Assembly: GCA_964565705.1 (NCBI GenBank)
Contig: CAZMGD010000053.1
Span: forward strand, 1 to 27,929
DNA from: CAZMGD01 sp964565705
Lineage (GTDB): Bacteria > Actinomycetota > Acidimicrobiia > Acidimicrobiales > Ilumatobacteraceae
Direction: 5' to 3'
DNA: 27,929 nucleotides
Position 1 is the stretch's first letter. The number at the start of each line of letters is the position of its first letter. The notes below the pieces were generated by a model. It was not told the origin of the DNA. It made no database searches and was given only the letters and a program-made list of their open reading frames with translations. Of this stretch, positions 22,985-27,929 are shown in pieces. A program made the translations under genes and the position numbers.

Positions 22985-23793
22985 CGGATGCGATCCGACC
23001 GCCGCTGCTGCGGGTCGTGCCGCCGATCTGGCGTTCCGCGCGCCGACCGCAACGGCTGATGGAACGGGCCGTGATGGTCTACCGCCGCACGCCGATGATC
23101 CTGCTCAGCGGCTTCTTCGAGCCGCTCTTCTACCTGCTGTCGATCCGCGTCGGCTTCGGGGCGCTCGTCGGTGACGTCTCCTACGCGGGCAACACCTATG
23201 ACTACGCGACGTTCGTCGCGCCGGCGCTCATGGCGGCGTCGGCGATGAACGGCGCCGTGTACGACTCGACGATGAACGTGTTCTACAAGCTGCGTCACGC
23301 CCGCACGTACGACGCGGTGCTGGCGACGCCGCTGACCGCTGGCGACGTGGCGCTCGGCGAGATCGGCTTCGCCGTCGTGCGGGGCGTGCTGTACTCCACC
23401 GGCTTCTTGGTCACGATCGTCGCACTCGGGATGGCCGAGAGCCCCTGGGTGGTCCTGACCGTGCCGTTCTGCATCCTCATCGGGTTCGCGTTCGCATCGG
23501 TCGGGATGGCCGCGACGACCTATCTCCGGTCGTGGAGCGACTTCGATCTGGTACCGACGGTCATCATGCCGATGTTCCTCTTCTCGGCGACCTTCTACCC
23601 ACTGTCCAGCTACGGCGACTGGGGCTGGATCGTCCAGTTCAGCCCGCTGTACCACGGCGTGGCACTCGTGCGGGCCGCCAGCCTCGGCCACTTCACGATC
23701 GGGATGTTCGGCCACATCGCGGTCCTCGGTGGCCTCGCCGCGATCGGGCTGACGATCAGTGCCCGCCGGATCGAGGCGCTGCTGTTGACCTGA
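22981..23793 (+). CDS. ABC-2 type permease 2 (NodJ-like)
   Basis: This is a 270-residue membrane protein, second half of the heterodimeric ABC-2 channel. An N-terminal cytoplasmic amphipathic stretch (1-35) is followed by ILLSGFFEPLFYLLSIRVGFGALV and FVAPALMAASAMNGAVYDSTMNVFYKLRHARTYDAVLATPL. The end has the same SATFYPLS…VQFSPLYHGVALVRA segment as its neighbour, showing that the two permeases are old duplicates. The start ATG 22981 overlaps the upstream stop. Long open sequence in this frame upstream of 22981 is antisense-like shadow of the first two genes, not an extension. Confidence 0.92.
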   Translation: MTDAIRPPLLRVVPPIWRSARRPQRLMERAVMVYRRTPMILLSGFFEPLFYLLSIRVGFGALVGDVSYAGNTYDYATFVAPALMAASAMNGAVYDSTMNVFYKLRHARTYDAVLATPLTAGDVALGEIGFAVVRGVLYSTGFLVTIVALGMAESPWVVLTVPFCILIGFAFASVGMAATTYLRSWSDFDLVPTVIMPMFLFSATFYPLSSYGDWGWIVQFSPLYHGVALVRAASLGHFTIGMFGHIAVLGGLAAIGLTISARRIEALLLT

Positions 23794-23828
23794 TCCCGCC
23801 GTCAGCGGACCGCCCGCACACTCGCCCC

Positions 23829-23963
23829 GTGAACGACCTTTTCGACAAGGCGAAGGACAAGACGGTCGAGCTGGCGGGCAAGGCCGGCGACAGCATCAAG
23901 GATCTCGTCGAGAAGGTGAAGGGCGACAAGGATGACGGCGCCGCGGACGCCGGCGCCCAGTAG
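23829..23963 (+). CDS. Small charged protein (44 aa), antitoxin- or stress-protein-like
   Basis: This is a 44-residue lysine/aspartate-rich protein with no cysteine or aromatic core except Phe5. It starts at GTG 23829 and is mostly one amphipathic helix (DLFDKAKDKTVELAGKAGDSIKDLVEKVKG), then an acidic tail. The repeated DKAKD/KAGDSIKD pattern resembles the small Rv0909-type 'antitoxin' and CsbD-like stress proteins of actinobacteria. No toxin gene follows, so an antitoxin role is unsupported. CACACT lies 6 bases before the start (a weak leaderless -10). The longer frame upstream overlaps the permease and is rejected. Confidence 0.6.
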   Translation: MNDLFDKAKDKTVELAGKAGDSIKDLVEKVKGDKDDGAADAGAQ

Positions 23964-23970
23964 CGGCCAG

Positions 23971-25095
23971 TCAGCCCCAACCATCGCGTCGGATCGCCTC
24001 GCCGTCGGCGTCGAGGGTGCGGCCCTTCCAGCGCAAGGCCCCCGGCGTCTTCGACAGTCGGGCAATGACGTCCTGCATCGGCGTGCCGTCGAGCTCGATG
24101 ATCGCGCCGCGTTCGGTCAGGTGTGGATCGGCGGCGACGTCGGCCATGTCGTACACCGGTCCGGCCGCTGCGTCAGCGGCCTCCATCGCCGCGATCACCT
24201 CCTCGCGCGTGCGGATCGCGCACCACGCGGCCATGCGCGACTCCATCTCTTCGCGGTGGCGCACCCTGGCGTCGAACGTGGCGAAGCGCTCGTCGCCGCC
24301 GAGGCCGAGCAGGTCGGCCACGCGCAAGGCGACCGAGTTGCTGCTCGCCGAGATGCCCACCCAGCGGCCGTCCGCGCACCGGTAGGTGCCCCGAGGCACC
24401 GAGTAGGGCAGGCCCGAACCCAGCCGTGGCTGCTGCTCCCCGGTGACGCCGAACAGCGACACCAGCGGCGACATGATCGACAGGATCGACTCCAGCAGGT
24501 TGACGTCGACGACCTGACCCACGCCGCTGTGGAGCGCGACCATCGTCGCGAAGGCGGCCGCGAGCCCAGTCAGCTCGTCGGTGAGCGCGATCGGCGGCAG
24601 GGTCGGCGCGCCATCGGGTTCGCCGTTCAGCGCGGCGAACCCGGACATCGATTCGGCGATCGTGGCGAACCCGGCCCGCGACCGGTACGGCCCGTCCTGC
24701 CCGAACCCGCTGACCCGCGTGACGACCAACGTCGGGTTGGCAGCGATCAGGTCGTCGGGAACCAGGCCGAGCCGTTCGAGCGCGCCGGGTCGAAAGTTCT
24801 CGACCAGCACGTCGGCCTCGCGCAGCAGCCGGCGCAGGACGTCGAGGTCGTCGGGGTCCTTCAGGTCGAGGCAGATCGCGCGCTTGTTGCGGTTGCACAT
24901 CTGCCACCAGAGCCCGCTGCCGTCGCGCGGGTCGCGCCACGCCATCTCGCGCAGGCTGTCGCCGCCCGGACGCTCCACCTTGATGACGTCGGCCCCGAAG
25001 TCACCGAGGTGGCGGGCACAGTTGGGGCCGGCGATCACGGTCGACACGTCGACGACGCGCAACCCGGCGAGCGGCCCGAGCGTCGGACCGTTCAC
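23971..25095 (-). CDS. Family III CoA-transferase (CaiB/BaiF)
   Basis: This 374-residue enzyme transfers CoA between carboxylic acids, or acts as a racemase or lyase in some branches. PLAGLRVVDVSTVIAGPNCARHLGDFGADVIKVERPGGD (about 8-46) and NRNKRAICLDLKDP (69-81) are followed by DVLVENFRPGALERLGL, VTRVSGFGQDGPY and the catalytic Asp173 in ALTDELTGLAAA. These are the full set for the family. The C-terminus LSKTPGALRWKG…LDADGEAI is also typical. The GTG at 25095 overlaps the upstream aminotransferase stop (GTGA), so it is the last gene of the accE cluster. The acid substrate is unknown. Confidence 0.92.
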   Translation of the reverse strand: MNGPTLGPLAGLRVVDVSTVIAGPNCARHLGDFGADVIKVERPGGDSLREMAWRDPRDGSGLWWQMCNRNKRAICLDLKDPDDLDVLRRLLREADVLVENFRPGALERLGLVPDDLIAANPTLVVTRVSGFGQDGPYRSRAGFATIAESMSGFAALNGEPDGAPTLPPIALTDELTGLAAAFATMVALHSGVGQVVDVNLLESILSIMSPLVSLFGVTGEQQPRLGSGLPYSVPRGTYRCADGRWVGISASSNSVALRVADLLGLGGDERFATFDARVRHREEMESRMAAWCAIRTREEVIAAMEAADAAAGPVYDMADVAADPHLTERGAIIELDGTPMQDVIARLSKTPGALRWKGRTLDADGEAIRRDGWG

Positions 25096-26270
25096 GCGTT
25101 GGCCCACGACGCGATCAGGTCCGCCGCCTCGCCGACCTCGTCCGTGCCGCCGGCGAAGCACAGCCGCAGCCAGGCATCGCCACGCGCCAGGTCGAAGTCC
25201 GCACCCGGTGTCGTGGCGACGCCCAACTCGTGCAACCAGTGCTCGGCCAGTTCCATCGAACCGACGCAACCGTGTGCGGTGGCGATCTCCGACACGTCCG
25301 CGTAGACGTAGAACGCTCCGTCGGCGTCTGCGGTGCGGGTGATGCCCGCCCGCTCGAGCCCGGCGAGCAACGTGCGACGGTTGTCGGCGTAGCGCTGCAC
25401 GTGGCGGTCGAGCTCGTCCTGGCAGTCGAACGCGGCAAGGCCGGCGACCTGGCTGACTGCCGGCGCGCAGATGTAGAGGTTCTGCTGGAGGCGTTCGACC
25501 GCATCGAGCAGCCCGTCGGGCACGACCATCCAACCGAGCCGCCACCCGGTCATCGAGAAGTACTTCGAGAAGCTGTTCACGACGACGGCCTCCCGGGTGA
25601 ACCGCAACGCTGTCGACGCCGGACCCTCGAACGTCAGACCGTGGTAGATCTCGTCGGAGACCAACAGGATGCCCTCGGCAGCGCAGTAGGTGCAGAGGGC
25701 AGCGAGGGCATCGTCGTCGAGCACGGTCCCCGTCGGGTTGGAGGGAGACGCGAGGATCAGCCCGTCCAGCCGTCCGGCCTGAGCTTGCACGTCGTCGAGC
25801 ACCGTCGGCGTCGGCGCCCACCTGGTGGATTCGTCGACGGGGATCGGCACCGGCTGGACGCCGAGCGCGTGCAGCGCGTTGCGGTACGGCGGGTAGCCGG
25901 GTTCGAGCACTCCGACGCGGTCCCCGGCGTCGAAGCACGCCAGGTACGCGAGTGTGAAGCCCGCCGATGCACCTGCGACGACCAGCACGCTGGCGCGGTC
26001 GACCTCCACGCCGTACCAGTCGTGGTAGTGGCGAGCGATCCGAGCGCGCAGCGCCGGGAGGCCGGGCGCGTTCGTGTAGCCCAACGTCTGCGGGTGCAGC
26101 ACGGCCCGAGCGGCCGCGTCGCGTGCTCCTGCGGGTGCGGGCGTCGCCGGTTGGCCGACCTCGAGGTGCAGGACGTGACGACCCTGGACCTCGAGCTCGC
26201 TCGCCAGTCGAGCCATCGCCATCGCGCGGAACGCGGGCACGGCGTCGGCCCGTGCCGACGGTCGCGTCAT
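25092..26270 (-). CDS. PLP-dependent aminotransferase class I/II
   Basis: This 392-residue fold-type I aminotransferase has HLEVGQPATPAP (35-46), GYTNAPGLPALRARIARHY (64-82), ASPSNPTGTVLDD (174-186), SDEIYHGL (205-212) and the PLP lysine Lys236 in NSFSKYFSMTGWRLGW. It belongs to the aspartate/aromatic aminotransferase-like group and is clearly different from the one at 18744. The start ATG 26270 overlaps the metallophosphoesterase stop (ATGA). An ATG at 26291 in the same frame exists but lies inside the upstream gene. Coupling with a CoA-transferase suggests amino-acid breakdown to an acyl-CoA; this is inference. Confidence 0.9.
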   Translation of the reverse strand: MTRPSARADAVPAFRAMAMARLASELEVQGRHVLHLEVGQPATPAPAGARDAAARAVLHPQTLGYTNAPGLPALRARIARHYHDWYGVEVDRASVLVVAGASAGFTLAYLACFDAGDRVGVLEPGYPPYRNALHALGVQPVPIPVDESTRWAPTPTVLDDVQAQAGRLDGLILASPSNPTGTVLDDDALAALCTYCAAEGILLVSDEIYHGLTFEGPASTALRFTREAVVVNSFSKYFSMTGWRLGWMVVPDGLLDAVERLQQNLYICAPAVSQVAGLAAFDCQDELDRHVQRYADNRRTLLAGLERAGITRTADADGAFYVYADVSEIATAHGCVGSMELAEHWLHELGVATTPGADFDLARGDAWLRLCFAGGTDEVGEAADLIASWANA

Positions 26271-27316
26271 CGCAGCGCGATCGTGAAGCACCGATCGCTC
26301 AGCTCACCCATCGCGTAGGACGAGTAGTCCAGACCGAAGTCGCTGTAGAGATGGCGGCACTTCTCGCTCCACTCGAGCGCGCCGGGCGCGGAGATGCGGT
26401 GCACGACCTGCATCACGCCACCCTCGTAGACCCGGTACTCGGCCCAGGTGCCGGGGAAGTCCTTGACGCAACCGACCTCGATGCTCGGCACGCCGTCGGT
26501 GGTCCGGCGCACCCGGTGGCGGTGGGTGTGGCCGGAGGTGTAGGCGATCACCGCACGGCGCCTCCCGATGAGCTCGGCGAGCGCGTCGCTGGCCTCGGGA
26601 CGCAATCCGAAGTAGTTGTCGCCGCGGACCCCCGACCCTTCGCTCTCCCCGATCCACTGGTGGTGGTGCCCCATCACCATCAGCGGCCCGTCGGCCTCGG
26701 CGGCGACGGTGTCGAGCCACTCGAGCTGCTCGGCTGAGATCGTGCCCTGTTCGCTGTAGTGGATCGCGGTGTCGAGCATCGCCACCCGCACGCCCGGGAG
26801 CTCCACCAGGTGGGCTCCCTCGTAGTCGTGCTGGCCGCGGTACGCGTCGTGGTTGCCGCGCACGACGTGGAGGCGATCCCCGAACGCGCCGCGGTAGCAG
26901 GCCTCGAACGCGGCGAACTCCTCGGGCTCGCCGTCGTTGGTGAGGTCGCCCTTCACGAGTACCGCGGCCGGTTCAATCGCGCGGATCTCGGCGACCGCGC
27001 CACGGTTCATCACGACCGGGTACGGCTCTTCGCCGGGGTTGGGGCGCAGGATCGGGCCCTCGGCCGAATCACCGATCCGGCCGCACTCGCGCTCGCCGAA
27101 GTGCACGTCGTTGGTGGTGGCGAACGTCGTGAGCCGTTCCCCGGGCGGCGTGGCGAGCGTGTGGACGTCGACGCCGAACACCCGGTAGTCCGAGTCCGCG
27201 CTCAGCCCGTCGAAGCGCAAGTGGCCCCGCTCGGTGTGCACCTCGATCAGGTCATCAGCGACCGTGGTGATCTCGATGCGATCGGGGACCGGTCCGCTCG
27301 ATCCGGTCAGCTCCAT
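26267..27316 (-). CDS. Calcineurin-like metallophosphoesterase
   Basis: This is a 349-residue phosphoesterase with a complete two-metal site: DVH (Asp70, His72), GD (Asp124 in VKGDLTNDG), GNHD (154-157), GHHH (216-219) and GHTH (262-265). Residues about 10-60 (RIEITTVADDLIEVHTERGHLRFDGLSADSDYRVFGVD) look like a fibronectin-III/purple-acid-phosphatase-type beta-sandwich preceding the catalytic domain. There is no signal peptide, so it is likely cytoplasmic. The ATG at 27316 lies 13 bases after the accE stop without a clear ribosome-binding site. It is in an overlapping operon with the aminotransferase. The substrate is unknown. Confidence 0.9.
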   Translation of the reverse strand: MELTGSSGPVPDRIEITTVADDLIEVHTERGHLRFDGLSADSDYRVFGVDVHTLATPPGERLTTFATTNDVHFGERECGRIGDSAEGPILRPNPGEEPYPVVMNRGAVAEIRAIEPAAVLVKGDLTNDGEPEEFAAFEACYRGAFGDRLHVVRGNHDAYRGQHDYEGAHLVELPGVRVAMLDTAIHYSEQGTISAEQLEWLDTVAAEADGPLMVMGHHHQWIGESEGSGVRGDNYFGLRPEASDALAELIGRRRAVIAYTSGHTHRHRVRRTTDGVPSIEVGCVKDFPGTWAEYRVYEGGVMQVVHRISAPGALEWSEKCRHLYSDFGLDYSSYAMGELSDRCFTIALR

Positions 27317-27329
27317 GGCGTACGTCCGC

Positions 27330-27521
27330 TCAGTACCAGGGACGGTCGCGGCGGGCGGCGACCGGCCGACTCCACCACCGTCCGCTGAAGCGCCATGGTC
27401 CGGCCCGGCGGACCGCGTCGTCGGCCATCACGACGGGTCGTGGCCACAGTGCTTCGACAGCGGCGACGATCGCCGCCGCCTCATCGTCCGTCGGCGCAGG
27501 ACTGATCTCGGCGGCTGCCAC
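27330..27521 (-). CDS. Acyl-CoA carboxylase epsilon subunit (AccE/PccE-like)
   Basis: This 63-residue small protein starts at GTG 27521. The first part, EISPAPTDDEAAAIVAAVEALWP, matches the N-terminal helix of actinobacterial epsilon subunits (PF13822-type, 'peEvAAlvavl'). The end PWRFSGRWWSRPVAARRDRPW corresponds to the W/R-rich 'SaWr…gR' tail. These subunits stimulate actinobacterial acetyl/propionyl-CoA carboxylases. The carboxyltransferase gene lies just upstream, supporting the call. The longer frame to 27575 adds a low-complexity leader; GTG 27521 is preferred because TACGTT lies 7 bases before it. Sequence identity in this family is low, so the assignment rests largely on context. Confidence 0.75.
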   Translation of the reverse strand: MAAAEISPAPTDDEAAAIVAAVEALWPRPVVMADDAVRRAGPWRFSGRWWSRPVAARRDRPWY

Positions 27522-27528
27522 GGCGCTC

Positions 27529-27534
27529 AACGTA
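27529..27534 (-). promoter_or_regulatory. Leaderless -10 candidate of the accE-like gene
   Basis: Minus-strand TACGTT is followed by 7 bases and the GTG at 27521. It would let the accE cluster be transcribed separately from the carboxyltransferase gene 139 bases upstream. Confidence 0.5.
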
Positions 27535-27581
27535 TCGCAGCCCGCCGCCGATGGGGCAACCGGCCCGGCCCCCATCCCCGC

Positions 27582-27637
27582 GGTGTCAGAAACCTCGCCG
27601 CGGTGAGCCAGATCAGCAAGCCCGGGCTTCTGACACC
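27582..27637. repeat. 56-bp inverted-repeat element, copy 3
   Basis: GGTGTCAGAA at 27582-27591 and TTCTGACACC at 27628-27637 are again 36 bases apart. The reverse complement of 27600-27610 is TGGCTCACCGC, matching the core of copies 1 and 2 in the same register when the element is read on the minus strand. It shares CGCGGTGTCAGAAA with copy 2 at its left end. It sits between the carboxyltransferase stop and the accE promoter. Confidence 0.65.
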
Positions 27638-27660
27638 TCGACGCGAGCGGAGCGAGCCAC

Positions 27661-27929
27661 TCAGAGTGGCATGTTGCCGTGCTTGCGGCGCGGTAGTTCC
27701 TCGCGCTTGGTGCGCAACATCTCGAGGCCGGCGATGATCTTGATCCGGGTCTCCGCGGGATCGATGACGTCGTCGATGATGCCTCGCTCGGCGGCCGCGT
27801 ACGGGTTGGCGAAGCGCTCGGTGTAGTCGGCCACCAGCTCGGCGCGGCGGGCGATCGGGTCGGCGGCCTGCTGCAGCTCGCGGCGGTAGACGATCTCGAC
27901 CGCGCCCTGCGGGCCCATCACGGCGAGCT
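27661..27929 (-). CDS. Acyl-CoA carboxylase carboxyltransferase (beta) subunit, C-terminal part
   Basis: This is the last 88 or so residues of a biotin-dependent carboxyltransferase (AccD/PccB type), continuing beyond the window. AVMGPQGAVEIVYRRE is the conserved carboxyl-CoA binding segment near the C-terminus. RFANPYAAAERGIIDDVIDPAETR and the terminal PRRKHGNMPL are the standard ending of actinobacterial propionyl/acetyl-CoA carboxylase beta subunits. The enzyme uses carboxybiotin to make malonyl- or methylmalonyl-CoA. The frame is open to base 29929 of the contig edge in this window (27929) with no start seen. The epsilon-like subunit follows downstream. Confidence 0.94.
   Translation of the reverse strand, partial: LAVMGPQGAVEIVYRRELQQAADPIARRAELVADYTERFANPYAAAERGIIDDVIDPAETRIKIIAGLEMLRTKREELPRRKHGNMPL

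Noticed and set aside
25096..25938. In-frame upstream extension of the CoA-transferase
   Set aside because: It overlaps the well-supported aminotransferase gene and lacks any family pattern; the CoA-transferase fold begins at the GTG 25095.

Overview
The window is high-GC (about 70 %) actinobacterial chromosome. Several traits fit an Acidimicrobiia/Ilumatobacter-like organism, although the genus is an inference: an F420-type luciferase-like oxidoreductase, an acyl-CoA carboxylase with a small epsilon subunit, abundant GTG starts, and many genes that appear to be transcribed without a leader. No rRNA, tRNA, CRISPR array, prophage or intact insertion sequence was seen. Most of the window is ordinary housekeeping DNA with a few accessory items.

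Layout. 1-333 is the 3' end of clpB. 334-498 holds a strong hairpin and two copies of a 56-bp inverted-repeat element. 499-3828 (minus) encodes a MacB/FtsX-type ABC exporter. 3829-4456 contains a decayed siderophore-binding protein gene. 4457-5824 is a DUF2786 protein and 5897-6736 an F420-type oxidoreductase, both minus. 6766-7352 is a Doc toxin with a ribbon-helix-helix antitoxin. 7473-10048 is purA-purB, translationally coupled. 10055-10465 (minus) is a conserved hypothetical. 10547-12645 runs pyrE, a hemolysin III-like membrane protein and a TesB thioesterase. 12723-14881 is a two-component system preceded by four 11-bp-spaced repeats. 14874-15485 (minus) is superoxide dismutase. 15620-16797 is cdd-deoC (nucleoside salvage), ending at a perfect long hairpin. 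16871-18685 (minus) is a GNAT fused to a degenerate acyl-CoA synthetase. 18744-20685 is an aminotransferase with an omega-amidase-like nitrilase. 20695-21180 (minus) is a GNAT. 21266-23793 is a three-gene NodI/DrrA-type ABC exporter, followed by a 44-aa charged protein. 23971-27521 (minus) is a tightly packed accE-like / metallophosphoesterase / aminotransferase / CoA-transferase cluster. 27661-27929 (minus) is the 3' end of an acyl-CoA carboxylase carboxyltransferase gene, and a third 56-bp element lies in front of accE.

The genes form small independent modules: purine synthesis (purA, purB), pyrimidine synthesis and salvage (pyrE, cdd, deoC), export, signalling, and acyl-CoA/amino-acid metabolism. 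The two most notable signals are not genes. One is the 56-bp element with fixed geometry (10-bp inverted ends, exactly 36 bp apart, and a core at a fixed position). The other is a recurring TANNNT hexamer 6-8 nt before ATG/GTG at eight transcription-unit heads, as expected for leaderless mRNAs.
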